Translations under genes and position numbers: made by a program
Notes under the pieces: generated by a model
Seen by the model: the letters and a program-made list of their open reading frames with translations, nothing else
What the model was told of the DNA's origin: nothing
The model's database searches: none
NCBI GenBank assembly: GCA_964449075.1
Contig: CAYVBJ010000006.1
Coordinates: 76,709 to 140,708, forward strand
Length of the DNA: 64,000 nucleotides
Direction of reading: 5' to 3'
Source: CAYVBJ01 sp964449075
GTDB taxonomy: Bacteria; Bacteroidota; Rhodothermia; Balneolales; Balneolaceae
Part shown: piece after piece, positions 45,831 through 55,141 of the stretch
How positions within the stretch are numbered: the first letter of the stretch is position 1
Layout of the letters: every line of letters starts with the position of its first letter

Positions 45831-47771
45831 CTACTTCTTAAAATGTGACAAGAGCCTGTACAAAAACTTGTTTCCGTAAACCCGTTTGATGTGGACCATA
45901 TCTGCCAGAACCACAAGCTCTTTTTTGCTTCGCGAAAAAGCCACGTTTAAAAGCCTTGGGACACTCAGCCCGTTTTTCTTTTCATCTAATGGCCGTACAG
46001 AGTAATGCCTTGTCCCGTTCGGCTGTTTCTCACCGCTCATTACGGTGTCAAAAATGATATAAGGTTTTTCCCTTCCCTGGAATGTATGGATTGTTCCAAC
46101 TTCCACATCCCGGATACCTGCTTCATACAATCTGTTGCGAATGTCATATACGGGACTTCGAAAGGGGACAATCACACCGATATCTGCAGTTCGTATTCCT
46201 TTCCCCGTCATGTTCAGAATCAATCGCTCAATAATATCCTGGTGTATTTCATTTACCGGCTTAAATCCCGATTCACTATCTTTTTGAGTGAGATAAGCCC
46301 CGTACCTGGATGTATCCACCAGGTGAAAAGCGCGATCCATTTCAGAAACGGGGCTATTTTCTTCTGTTAAAATTCCATCTGCCGTTTGTAGCCGCCCATC
46401 ATAAAAAACAGAGCTGATAATTTCAGCTAATGAGGCGGCGAGACGGTATTGTATGTCAAAAAACTGGGTAATTTCCGGATTCTGATCATGCCAGCGGAAC
46501 AGTTGTTCTGTAGTTCCTGCACCGGATACTGTAGTAAATATATCTTTTTCGAGAAATTCACGGGATTCCCGGTTGTCTGTTACGGAGATGGGCGGCAGCT
46601 GCATAGGATCGCCAACCACTACCCTGTGCCATTTAGCACGTGAAGCAAGCACCATCAGGAAAGGCAGGTTTGCCATGGATCCTTCATCAATGACCACGGC
46701 ATCAAAGTCGAGATCATGAAAGAGGTCGGATGTACAGACTTTGGCAAGCGTAGTGGCTATGAACTGTTTATTCCGCATCTCCATCGCTTCATTGATACTG
46801 CTGTGCTCGGCGATCAGTTCTTCAAGCGCTTCCTGTCCGCCCAAATTTTTTATTTTCTGATCCACCAGTTTCAATTCCAGTTCCTGGTTGTTGGTTGCCT
46901 TTTTGCCATCTTGCAGTCGTTTGGCAACTCTCTCTTTCAGATCCTGCTGTTTTCTCAGCAGATCAATCCACTCGGAAGCCCGCTCTCTCCTTTTTTCCAC
47001 TTTTTTTAGAATCTGGGTATCAAAAAGAAACTCATCGAGACCATCATTATCTAATGCAGCCTCACCAAATCTTGTGCAGGATGATAAGATTCCATTTTGC
47101 CCAATCTGTTTGAGCGCACGGATGGTACTAAGCAGGCCTATGTCAACCGCCCTGTTTGTATTGGAAGCAAAAAGGACAGTTTTTCCGCTTGCAAGGTAGT
47201 TCGCGATAATATATCCGAGAGTATCGGTTTTCCCGGTGCCGGGCGGGCCCCAGATAAAGAGAGATTGCTGCGTCAAAGCTTTCAGTATTGCCTTCTCCTG
47301 TGCCTGGTTTCTGAATCCGTCATGGTGAATGCCGGGTTGAGCAGCAATTGCACCGGGTTCGGGATAAAAGAGTTTCTCAATACGTTTCAGAATTGAATCC
47401 GGGGCATCGGAAAGCCTGTCGATTTCATGCAGTGTTTTTCTCAATACAAAATCATTTTCCCACTCAACGTGCAATTTATCAATCTGATCGCCTGCATCGT
47501 CAGGTATCTGCAGAATGATCTCATTATTCTCATAGGATACCGGTTTTGCCATCCACTCTTTTTCACCGGTATTCGATTTAATCTCCTCGGCATAACGAAT
47601 GGATGAGTGATGAGTCTCAAATTTATACTCGTACCCGCTCTTACTGCTGCCGGATCTCATCTTTATTCCTTTAAAGAGAATGTCGGTAGAAGGTTTCTTC
47701 CGTACTGATTCAATCTCGGATTCTAGAGCCTGGGCAGCCCGGTAGAGTAAATCGTGAACGGAATCTGGCAT
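45831..47771 (-). CDS. Superfamily 1 DNA/RNA helicase, UPF1/IGHMBP2-like
   Basis: A 646-residue cytosolic SF1B-type helicase. The N-terminal 150 residues are a beta-rich accessory region. Motif I is GPPGTGKTDTLGY (about 178-190), motif II is VVIDEGSM, motif III is GDPMQLPPIS, motif V is GTIHTFQGREKP and motif VI is LNVAFSRSKKELVVL. A coiled-coil insert (about 255-330) lies between Ia and II. These enzymes unwind RNA or DNA 5' to 3', and bacterial members have no fixed pathway. No nuclease or modification gene lies beside it, so I do not assign a defence role. Confidence 0.87.
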   Translation of the reverse strand: MPDSVHDLLYRAAQALESEIESVRKKPSTDILFKGIKMRSGSSKSGYEYKFETHHSSIRYAEEIKSNTGEKEWMAKPVSYENNEIILQIPDDAGDQIDKLHVEWENDFVLRKTLHEIDRLSDAPDSILKRIEKLFYPEPGAIAAQPGIHHDGFRNQAQEKAILKALTQQSLFIWGPPGTGKTDTLGYIIANYLASGKTVLFASNTNRAVDIGLLSTIRALKQIGQNGILSSCTRFGEAALDNDGLDEFLFDTQILKKVEKRRERASEWIDLLRKQQDLKERVAKRLQDGKKATNNQELELKLVDQKIKNLGGQEALEELIAEHSSINEAMEMRNKQFIATTLAKVCTSDLFHDLDFDAVVIDEGSMANLPFLMVLASRAKWHRVVVGDPMQLPPISVTDNRESREFLEKDIFTTVSGAGTTEQLFRWHDQNPEITQFFDIQYRLAASLAEIISSVFYDGRLQTADGILTEENSPVSEMDRAFHLVDTSRYGAYLTQKDSESGFKPVNEIHQDIIERLILNMTGKGIRTADIGVIVPFRSPVYDIRNRLYEAGIRDVEVGTIHTFQGREKPYIIFDTVMSGEKQPNGTRHYSVRPLDEKKNGLSVPRLLNVAFSRSKKELVVLADMVHIKRVYGNKFLYRLLSHFKK

Positions 47772-47931
47772 AAAGTTGAGAATAGTGATTGACTATTTGG
47801 TCAGTTGAAGATACAAATTACTGACATTATTTGAAGAGAGGTTTTTGATCTGAATTTAACTGAACGTTTGCTTTTTTGAAGCAGTTGTATATACAGAACG
47901 TAACTTCATATAATTAAAAATACGATTAATC

Positions 47932-48201
47932 ATGTTAGAAAAATTAGCCTATTTATCTGCCGGACTTGGATTCACTTCAATTGCAACAAGTGTTGCCGCC
48001 TGGTATGCCGAAAAAGGAGACGACCAGGAAGAAAACGCACATGCAGAACGAACCGGTATCTTTATCGGGCTCTGGCCACAGACATTTTTTGCACTGGCAA
48101 TGATTCTGTTCAAATTGAAGGAGATGGGCCACGAGAAAGATGTGAAACGATTACTTGCCAAGCTGGAAGAGAAAGTAGAGGACGCAAAACCGAATAAATA
48201 A
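47932..48201 (+). CDS. Small membrane protein, function unknown
   Basis: An 89-residue protein with two hydrophobic segments (about 5-24 and 43-61) joined by a short acidic loop (AEKGDDQEENAHAERTG) and a charged C-terminal helix (KDVKRLLAKLEEKVEDAKPNK). The good codon pattern and topology support a real gene. I recognise no family. A clamped hairpin element follows 25 bases after the stop. Confidence 0.6.
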   Translation: MLEKLAYLSAGLGFTSIATSVAAWYAEKGDDQEENAHAERTGIFIGLWPQTFFALAMILFKLKEMGHEKDVKRLLAKLEEKVEDAKPNK

Positions 48202-48226
48202 TTGCTGGTAAGGTTAATAAACCAAT

Positions 48227-48301
48227 AAGCCGCTTGACAATATTGCCGTGCGATATACGGCTCTGAAACAGAGCTATAGCCCGGTGATTGTTTTGCGGCT
48301 T
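48227..48301. repeat. Clamped double-hairpin element (REP-like or structured RNA)
   Basis: An outer stem (AAGCCGC at 48227-48233 with GCGGCTT at 48295-48301) encloses two hairpins: GCCGT/ACGGC (48245-48261) and GCTCTG/CAGAGC (48260-48274). The two share two bases, so one of them must fray. The tail CGGTGATT resembles the CCGTGATT after the REP-like element at 30329. Confidence 0.55.
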
Positions 48302-48448
48302 TAGTTCTCTTTATCACATTCAAAATAGGAACACTTCCTCTATTTTATCTTTAAAGTCATAATATGGGGGTGTCCTATGTTTTCGGAATTTAGTGTCGAC
48401 ATTTGATTAAATAAGTTAACTCCCACATAAAATTAGTTCTCAGGAGAT

Positions 48449-48600
48449 TAAACCGCGGAGGGCGCCAAGGGACGCAGTGTTTTTTCTGGACGGGATTTAC
48501 CAGACGACCTGGTAGTTTCAGGTTGTGAAGGAATTTGATCGTCAGTCGTCAGATGAAATTGGAAGGATGTAACCGCAATGGGTGCAGAGGTACGCGGAGT
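48449..48600. repeat. Degenerate AACCGC-type repeats
   Basis: Two blocks, AACCGCGGAGGGCGCC at about 48450 and AACCGCAATGGGTGCAGAGG at about 48570, belong to the same dispersed family as those near 28561, 42121 and 61617. No gene is visible between 48302 and 48641, and no xseB-like ORF follows xseA. Confidence 0.5.
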
Positions 48601-48641
48601 TCATATGGCAGGGATTCATCGGTTGTCCGGAAGAGAGAAAC

Positions 48642-49838
48642 TTATTTCTCAATTTTTATTATCCCGTCATCCCACTCCATTTCAAAGTTCTCTTTTTCAT
48701 GAAAATCGCTTTTTTTCCGGATCCAGGAGTTGTCCTGGAATATTCGCACAAATCCCCGTTCAAGCGGGGCTTTCGGATTCATCAGTTCGAGCCGATAGTG
48801 GCCGGCATTAACTCTTTCGCGGTAGCCGATGAGTATTTTATCCATTTCATACCTGAGTGATTTTTTGATAGAATCAGTGCGGTTTTTAAAAGACTGAATT
48901 TGCTCATAGACTGCATGAAGTGCGTGTGACTGACTCAATCGCAATACTTTTTCCCGGTAAGCATCAGTTTTTTGCCGAATCCGGTTTTCCATAGTGGTGC
49001 TTAGGTCTTCAATATAAAACCTGACTTCATTACTATCCGGAGTGGCAATAATTGCTGCCTGGGTTGGTGTGGCAGCGCGTGCATCAGCAACAAAATCACT
49101 GATGCTGAAATCCACTTCGTGTCCCACCGCGCTGATTACAGGGATTTTGCAATCAAAAATAGCCCGGGCCACAGCCTCCTCATTAAACGCCCAGAGATCT
49201 TCGAGTGAGCCGCCGCCTCTTCCCACAATCAGCAGGTCAACAGATTCCCCTTCCGAAAACCAATTGATCGCCTTCACCAGTTCGGGTGCCGCATTTACAC
49301 CTTGAACGCTTGCCGGATATAGATATAAGTTTGCAACCGGCCAGCGTTTTTCGAGTGTTGACCGGATATCCTGAAAAGCAGCACCGGTAGCCGACGTAAC
49401 AACTCCGATCCGCATTGGGAATTCAGGCAGTGGTTTTTTGTGTACATCATCAAAGATACCCTCTTTCTGCAACTTCTCTTTTAGTTTTTCAAAAGCTTTT
49501 TGAAGAGCGCCAATCCCGGCCTGTTCCACAAACGAGACAATCATCTGGTACCTGCCATGCGGAGCATAAACCTGGAGGCTTCCGCCCAGAATCACTTGCT
49601 GCCCGTCAACAAGATTCACCTGAAGCCGCTGAGCCACACCCCGCCAGATAACGCAAGGCAACTGGGCCTGTTCATCTTTAACTGTAAAATAGAGATGTCC
49701 ATTACGACTCTCTTTTACATTGCTTATTTCTCCTTCCACCAGAACATCCGGAAAGGTGGTCTCAATCAGCTCTTTAATCTGGCCTGTGAGTTCTGAAACG
49801 GAGGGAACATCCGGAAATAAATGAGTCTGGTTTGGCAT
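48642..49838 (-). CDS. xseA: Exodeoxyribonuclease VII large subunit
   Basis: A 398-residue nuclease subunit that degrades single-stranded DNA with XseB. An N-terminal OB-fold (about 15-105; VEGEISNVKESRNGHLYFTVKD) is followed by the catalytic domain (MRIGVVTSATGAAFQDI, GRGGGSLEDLWAFNEE, ISAVGHEVDFSISDFVADARAATPTQA in part) and a C-terminal coiled-coil region and tail (NPKAPLERGFVRIF). It is shorter than E. coli XseA because the coiled coil is reduced. The small subunit gene, usually adjacent, is not found within 440 bases downstream. Confidence 0.93.
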   Translation of the reverse strand: MPNQTHLFPDVPSVSELTGQIKELIETTFPDVLVEGEISNVKESRNGHLYFTVKDEQAQLPCVIWRGVAQRLQVNLVDGQQVILGGSLQVYAPHGRYQMIVSFVEQAGIGALQKAFEKLKEKLQKEGIFDDVHKKPLPEFPMRIGVVTSATGAAFQDIRSTLEKRWPVANLYLYPASVQGVNAAPELVKAINWFSEGESVDLLIVGRGGGSLEDLWAFNEEAVARAIFDCKIPVISAVGHEVDFSISDFVADARAATPTQAAIIATPDSNEVRFYIEDLSTTMENRIRQKTDAYREKVLRLSQSHALHAVYEQIQSFKNRTDSIKKSLRYEMDKILIGYRERVNAGHYRLELMNPKAPLERGFVRIFQDNSWIRKKSDFHEKENFEMEWDDGIIKIEK

Positions 49839-50089
49839 GAAGAGTTTCGGATTTTTGTTGAGTCATCATCTGATCCTAAACTATGAAAGAATGTGTTAAA
49901 TTTTCAGTCAGATTTTAAAGTGATATTTTTGTAACAATTCAGCAATTGCTGCAATAAAAGCCGCAATCATTTTGTACTATTCAAATTCAAACCGGAAACA
50001 GATTTTAATCAATGGATCAGATTTCACACTTTAATCGAAATTGATTTGAATTCAGTCTATATTTAATGCCAAAAAAGTGAATCAATTAT

Positions 50090-51391
50090 ATGAGTCTTAC
50101 TCCTGATCTTCTTCTTAAGAATGTAAAAATTGCCGACAGTAAAACAGTAACCCGTCAAAATGTCGATATTCAGATAAAGGGCGGAAAAATTATTCAGATT
50201 GGCGAAAATCTGTCGGCAGATGAAAATACAAAATCTCATGATGCAAAGGGAGCGTACGTAAGTCCCGGCTGGATGGATATGCATGTACACCTGCGTGAGC
50301 CCGGCTTTGAACACAAAGAGACCATCGAAACAGGATGCCGTGCAGCTGCATTCGGCGGGTTTACTGAAGTTGCCTGCATGCCGAATACCAATCCGCCGAT
50401 TCATACAAGGGATGTGGTGGAGTATATCAAGAAAAGAGCTGAACATCTGCCGGTTGACGTGCACCCCATCGGGTGTGTTACGAAATACAGAAAAGGTGAA
50501 TCCATAGCTGAGATGGCTGATATGAAGGATGGCGGGGCTGTGGCTTTCAGTGATGACGGCGACCCCGTCTACAACTCACAAGTGATGCGGGTGGCTCTTG
50601 AGTACTCATCCATGCTTGGTGTACCGGTTATCAATCATGAAGAAGATCTTGCGCTCTCCCGGCCGGGCCATATGCACGAGGGAAAGATCTCAACCAAACT
50701 TGGTCTTGATGGCACACCCGGTATAGCCGAAGAGGTGATGATTGCCCGGGACATACTACTCGCCCAGTTTACCGGCGGACATATTCATGTGGCGCACATA
50801 AGCACGCGTAAAGGTGCAGACCTGGTACGCAAGGCTAAAGCGGAAGGTGTAAAGGTAACAACCGAGGTTTGTGCCCACCATTTTGATCTTACAGATGAAG
50901 AGATTGAACTCAGAAATTATGATACCAATTGTAAAATGCATCCGCCCCTGCGTACCCGGGATGATGTGGATGCAATGATCGAAGGGCTGGCTGACGGCAC
51001 AATTGATGTGATCTGCACAGATCATGCACCGCATGCTATTGAAGAGAAGGAAGTTGAATTCATATATGCTCCGAATGGAATCATCGGGCTTGAAACAGCG
51101 TGGCCGGTATCAGTAAAAAGACTTTTAAAAACCGGTAAACTGAAGCTTGAGGACCTGATCTTAAAGCTGGCGGTCAATCCCAGGAAAATTTTAAATATTG
51201 ATGTACCGGAAATTAAAGCTGGCAACATGGCCAATCTGACAATTTTTAATACAGATGAGGAGTGGATCTTTAAAAAGAGTGAAGTCCGCTCGAAATCTAA
51301 AAACTCTCCATACCTGGATGAACAATTTGCCGGCAGGGCATTAGGCATATATCACAAAAATCATTTTGTAGTTCATACGTTAAAGTCTTGA
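50090..51391 (+). CDS. pyrC: Dihydroorotase (class I)
   Basis: A 433-residue amidohydrolase of pyrimidine synthesis, cyclising carbamoyl-aspartate to dihydroorotate. The metal site reads DMHVHLREPGFEHKETIETG (about 63-82), with NHEED near 183, HVAHISTRKG near 233 and the catalytic Asp in ICTDHAPHA near 307. The Glu of NHEE lies where carboxy-lysine or His ligands vary in this family. Length and motifs fit PyrC of class I. It is followed 30 bases later by the DUF3857 gene. Confidence 0.92.
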   Translation: MSLTPDLLLKNVKIADSKTVTRQNVDIQIKGGKIIQIGENLSADENTKSHDAKGAYVSPGWMDMHVHLREPGFEHKETIETGCRAAAFGGFTEVACMPNTNPPIHTRDVVEYIKKRAEHLPVDVHPIGCVTKYRKGESIAEMADMKDGGAVAFSDDGDPVYNSQVMRVALEYSSMLGVPVINHEEDLALSRPGHMHEGKISTKLGLDGTPGIAEEVMIARDILLAQFTGGHIHVAHISTRKGADLVRKAKAEGVKVTTEVCAHHFDLTDEEIELRNYDTNCKMHPPLRTRDDVDAMIEGLADGTIDVICTDHAPHAIEEKEVEFIYAPNGIIGLETAWPVSVKRLLKTGKLKLEDLILKLAVNPRKILNIDVPEIKAGNMANLTIFNTDEEWIFKKSEVRSKSKNSPYLDEQFAGRALGIYHKNHFVVHTLKS

Positions 51392-51421
51392 GTTTAGACA
51401 AATGATATTTAAAAGGAGATA

Positions 51422-53419
51422 ATGAGAAGAATTCTTCTGACATTAATTTTTGGTGTGATTGCTGTGTCTTCCGTAGATGCGCAGGAGAAGGACGTGGTTC
51501 ATTCCGAGCTGAATATTGAGCAGAGTGAATTTGGAGAGATTCCCGATTCGCTCTACCGGCTTGAAGCAGACGGAGAGGTACCCTTTGAATACCTTTCAAA
51601 AGAAGCGATTATTCGTTTTGATGAGAGCAAAGGAAATATAATATCTATCATAGATTATCACATAAGAATTAAGGTCTATTCAGATGATGAACTGAAAAAA
51701 ACAGAAGCCTCTATTATAGGTATTCCTTTCTACTCTTCGGATGACATGGAGGAGATAATAAATATAAGAGCTATAACTCATCAGCCAGATGGCACCAAAG
51801 ATGCACTTGATGAAAGTGAAGTTCGCACTGTTGATCTGAATACCAGGTATAAGATACGCGAATTTACGATGCCAGATGTGCAGAAAGGATCAATCATTGA
51901 GTACAGCTACCGCGTTATCAGGAAATATATCGAAGAGCTTCCTGATTTTAATTTCTCGCACCGTGTTCCCACAAGAAGAGCAAAACTCACGCTGGTTAAT
52001 GAACGTTATCTCCGGTATGAAGTAGTACCTGAAAATATCAATTTTGAACTGGAGGTTACAGAACAGCGGGTTGATACAAGCAATGTGCCCCTCGTGTTCT
52101 CATACAAGAGGCCTGAACCGGTACTCGTGCAAAAATGGACGGGCTATAATATTCCGGCGATTGATGCATCCGCTTATATTTCATCCATTGATGATTTAAG
52201 AGGCAAGCTGAAATTTCAGATCAGTGAATTCGGTGTTCCGAGGCAACCCCTGGAAAACAGCTGGGACCTGGTGGCTGCCCAGATCCGGCGGAGCATGAAT
52301 CCAATGAAAATTGTAAATAACAACACAGAGTTGATTGAGCAGGGAAAAAAAATTGGCGAGTTGTTTGATGACGAGATTGCTGCACAGGATAGCATTTTTA
52401 ACCTTGTGAATGTGAAATCACAGTTTAATAATATGAACGGTGCTTTTTCGGGAGATGATTTTACCCACGTTCTGCAAGGCGAACCTGCCAACCAGGCTGA
52501 TATCAATATGACCCTGTTGTCGCTTTTACGGGGGGCAGGTATTGATGCCTGGCCTCTTTATATCTCCGGCCGAGATTTTGGACGCATAAATAAGGCCTTT
52601 CCATCAGTTTACCAATTTAACAGGATGCTGGTGGTTAGCTATATAGATAATAAGGAATATTTTATGGATGCCAGTTTTCCGGAGAGTAATCCCGACTTAA
52701 TACCGGTTGAATCGTATAACGAACAGGGGCTTCTGATAAAAAATGAATCTCATAAATGGCTTGATATCAATCCGGAGCAGAGCCGGTTTGACCTGGATGT
52801 TACCCTGCAGGCATCCGTTTCGCAGGATGGTACTCTGAGCGGTTCCATATTTGTATCCTCTGCCGGGTACCCGGCCCAGGAGATCAGAAGAGAAATGGAT
52901 TCAGGGAAGACACTTGATGAGGTAGCAAAAAAAATATTTTTTGAAGCGTATACAGATGCGGAAATAAATAATACAAAGATTCAGAAAAGCGGTGAAAAGA
53001 ATCTTAATATTGAACTGAGAGCAGATTTTAAAATGGAAGAGTATGCAGCAAGCTTTACGGATGGTCTGCAGTTCAGGCCGATGATTGTAGGTTACCTGTT
53101 CAGAAATCCATTTGAATCCACAACAAGAGAAGCCCCCATTACACTTGATGCTCCGGAAAAATTAAATATCCGCTATGAAATTTCATTGCCCGAAGGCTTT
53201 GAGGTAGAGGAAGCAAATCAGAGCAGAAGCACAAATCTTCCCGGGGCAAGCCTGTCTGAATCCTATCAGTCGGATGAACAGAAGATTGTCTATATATTTG
53301 ATGTGGAAATCAACAACAAGGAGTTTCCGGCCGATCTCTATTCTCAGCTGAGGAGATTGTACGAACGCTGGGTAACACTCAGTAATGATGAATGGTTTAT
53401 AGAAGACAGGAGATCATGA
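51422..53419 (+). CDS. Secreted DUF3857 / transglutaminase-like protein
   Basis: A 665-residue exported protein. A signal peptide (about 1-21, ending VDAQE) precedes a DUF3857 domain (about 45-225; IIDYHIRIKVYSDDEL, MPDVQKGSIIEYSYRV) and a transglutaminase-like fold (about 290-430). The catalytic triad looks lost: where active enzymes have Cys the sequence reads PANQADINMTLLSLLRGAG, the His position reads QFNRMLV, and only the Asp of YFMDASF is kept. Such pseudo-enzymes are usual in Bacteroidota members, so this is likely a binding or scaffold protein. A beta-rich C-terminal domain follows. It overlaps tsaB by four bases. Confidence 0.8.
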   Translation: MRRILLTLIFGVIAVSSVDAQEKDVVHSELNIEQSEFGEIPDSLYRLEADGEVPFEYLSKEAIIRFDESKGNIISIIDYHIRIKVYSDDELKKTEASIIGIPFYSSDDMEEIINIRAITHQPDGTKDALDESEVRTVDLNTRYKIREFTMPDVQKGSIIEYSYRVIRKYIEELPDFNFSHRVPTRRAKLTLVNERYLRYEVVPENINFELEVTEQRVDTSNVPLVFSYKRPEPVLVQKWTGYNIPAIDASAYISSIDDLRGKLKFQISEFGVPRQPLENSWDLVAAQIRRSMNPMKIVNNNTELIEQGKKIGELFDDEIAAQDSIFNLVNVKSQFNNMNGAFSGDDFTHVLQGEPANQADINMTLLSLLRGAGIDAWPLYISGRDFGRINKAFPSVYQFNRMLVVSYIDNKEYFMDASFPESNPDLIPVESYNEQGLLIKNESHKWLDINPEQSRFDLDVTLQASVSQDGTLSGSIFVSSAGYPAQEIRREMDSGKTLDEVAKKIFFEAYTDAEINNTKIQKSGEKNLNIELRADFKMEEYAASFTDGLQFRPMIVGYLFRNPFESTTREAPITLDAPEKLNIRYEISLPEGFEVEEANQSRSTNLPGASLSESYQSDEQKIVYIFDVEINNKEFPADLYSQLRRLYERWVTLSNDEWFIEDRRS

Positions 53420-54099
53420 TTCTTGCCATCGAAACTTCGACTCCTGTCTGTTCAGTTACCCTGATGAAAAATCTGAGAATGATTGAAAAGAGAAGCACGG
53501 GAAAGGGAGAACACTCCGAAAAACTGTTTCTATTTATAGATGAATTACTTTCAAGACAAAAGAGCACGGTTTCAGATCTTACAGCTATCTTACTGAATAA
53601 GGGGCCTGGCTCCTACACCGGTTTGCGGATCGGTGCAGCTGCTGTAAAAGGGTTGCTGTTTCAGCAGGAACTGCCGCTCTACTCACTGCAGTCACTTCAC
53701 TGTATTGCAGCAGGAGCCGCAGCTTCCAAGCGGCCATACAAAACAATTCATGCCGTAATTGATGCGCGCAGGAATCATCTCTATCATCAGAAATTTTCGG
53801 TTGTTAATAATATTCCTGTGCCTGAAGGTGAACCGGCTGTGAAAGAGATTGAAGAGATAGATCAAAGCGTAGAAAAAGGAGATCTGATAGCGGGAACCGG
53901 AATAGAGAGATTAAATGTGTATTCGGAACCGGATATTTATTGCCTTCACGAAGCAGTTGTATCAGCGAACAATCTTGCCCTGATGTATCAGAATGAAGAT
54001 TCAAGAAAATATTTAAAAAGAGAAGATCCGGTTACCTTCGAACCGTTTTACCTGACAATGAATCAGATTGTAAACAATACAAAAAAGGAACCGGAATAG
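53416..54099 (+). CDS. tsaB: tRNA threonylcarbamoyladenosine biosynthesis protein TsaB
   Basis: A 227-residue ASKHA-fold protein of the t6A37 tRNA modification complex (with TsaD and TsaE). The start MILAIETSTPVCS is chosen at ATG 53416. It overlaps the previous stop as ATGA and has AGGAG just upstream, so the longer ORF from 53392 is rejected. The hallmark LNKGPGSYTGLRIG is present, as is GEHSEKL. The C-terminal third is the usual variable region. TsaB lacks its own ATPase residues and acts as a partner of TsaD. Confidence 0.93.
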   Translation: MILAIETSTPVCSVTLMKNLRMIEKRSTGKGEHSEKLFLFIDELLSRQKSTVSDLTAILLNKGPGSYTGLRIGAAAVKGLLFQQELPLYSLQSLHCIAAGAAASKRPYKTIHAVIDARRNHLYHQKFSVVNNIPVPEGEPAVKEIEEIDQSVEKGDLIAGTGIERLNVYSEPDIYCLHEAVVSANNLALMYQNEDSRKYLKREDPVTFEPFYLTMNQIVNNTKKEPE

Positions 54100-54249
54100 G
54101 ATTTTCAATTTCATTATGCGGAATTCTTATAAAAGTTGAACTCATTCCTTGTATATTCAACTGTTAAGAAGATGTAAAATAGAAAGCCCGTTTTCGCTTT
54201 GTATGATATTCACTATTTTTAACTGTCATCAAATTAAATAAGAAAGATT

Positions 54250-55095
54250 ATGTCCTGGTTTAAAAGAAAAGATTCCAACATTCAAACAGATAAAAAGAAA
54301 GATATGCCGGAAGGAGTCTGGGTGAAAGTTCCGACAACCGGCGAAACCATACACAGGCGCGAATTAGAAGAAAATCTGTGGGTTGACCCATTAAGCGGCT
54401 ATCATTTCAGGATTGGCAGCAAGCAGTATTTTTCATTTTTGTTTGACCAGGGTAAATTTCAAGAACTGGGACAGGATATTATTTCTGTAGATTCTCTCGA
54501 TTTTAAAGACAGAAAAAAATACAGTGACCGCCTGGAGGAGTACCGGGAAAAAACCGGTCTCTCGGATGCCTGCCGTGTCGGTGTTGGGAAAATGAATGAC
54601 CTCGATGTGGTTATCTCCTGTATGGATTTTGCCTTTATCGGTGGCAGTATGGGTTCTGTTGTTGGCGAACGGCTTTCAATCGCAATCGATCATGCAAGAG
54701 AAAATAAGATCCCGCTTATTATCATTTCTCAATCGGGCGGTGCACGAATGATGGAAAGTGTTCTGAGCCTTATGCAGCTTCCTAAAACATCTTCAAAACT
54801 GGCTCTTCTCGAAGAAGATAAAGTGCCATATATATCTATCATGACGAACCCGACCACCGGCGGGGTTACAGCAAGTTACGCAATGCTGGGTGATTTTAAC
54901 ATCGCTGAACCGGGATCACTGATCGGATTTGCCGGACCGCGTGTGATTCGTCAGACAATCGGCCGGGACCTGCCGGAAGGATTTCAAACTGCTGAATACT
55001 TGCTTGAACATGGATTTCTTGATTTTATTATTCCCAGAACCAAAATGAAACAGAAGGTATCCCGTTTGCTTAAAATGGTGTTGCATAAAAATTAG
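54250..55095 (+). CDS. accD: Acetyl-CoA carboxylase beta subunit lacking the zinc-ribbon cysteines
   Basis: A 281-residue carboxyltransferase beta subunit that makes malonyl-CoA with AccA. The catalytic core is clear: GGSMGSVVGERL, SQSGGARMMESVLSLMQ, NPTTGGVTASYAMLGD and GFAGPRVIRQTI. The N-terminal segment aligns column by column with the E. coli zinc ribbon, including the start MSW and the PEGVW lead-in. However, the four cysteines (27, 30, 46, 49 in E. coli) are Val27, Thr30, Asp46 and Ser49 here, so no zinc can bind at that site. The rest of the ribbon (ELEENLW, GYHFRI) is kept. It is followed 46 bases later by the DPP-IV gene. Confidence 0.92.
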   Translation: MSWFKRKDSNIQTDKKKDMPEGVWVKVPTTGETIHRRELEENLWVDPLSGYHFRIGSKQYFSFLFDQGKFQELGQDIISVDSLDFKDRKKYSDRLEEYREKTGLSDACRVGVGKMNDLDVVISCMDFAFIGGSMGSVVGERLSIAIDHARENKIPLIIISQSGGARMMESVLSLMQLPKTSSKLALLEEDKVPYISIMTNPTTGGVTASYAMLGDFNIAEPGSLIGFAGPRVIRQTIGRDLPEGFQTAEYLLEHGFLDFIIPRTKMKQKVSRLLKMVLHKN

Positions 55096-55141
55096 TATCA
55101 GCAGTGATCACGGGATCTTGTTTTAACGATAACTTACCATC

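Noticed and set aside
45831..48201. Helicase and small membrane protein as a defence system
   Set aside because: The genes are divergent with separate promoters, no nuclease or sensor domain is present, and the surroundings are housekeeping genes.
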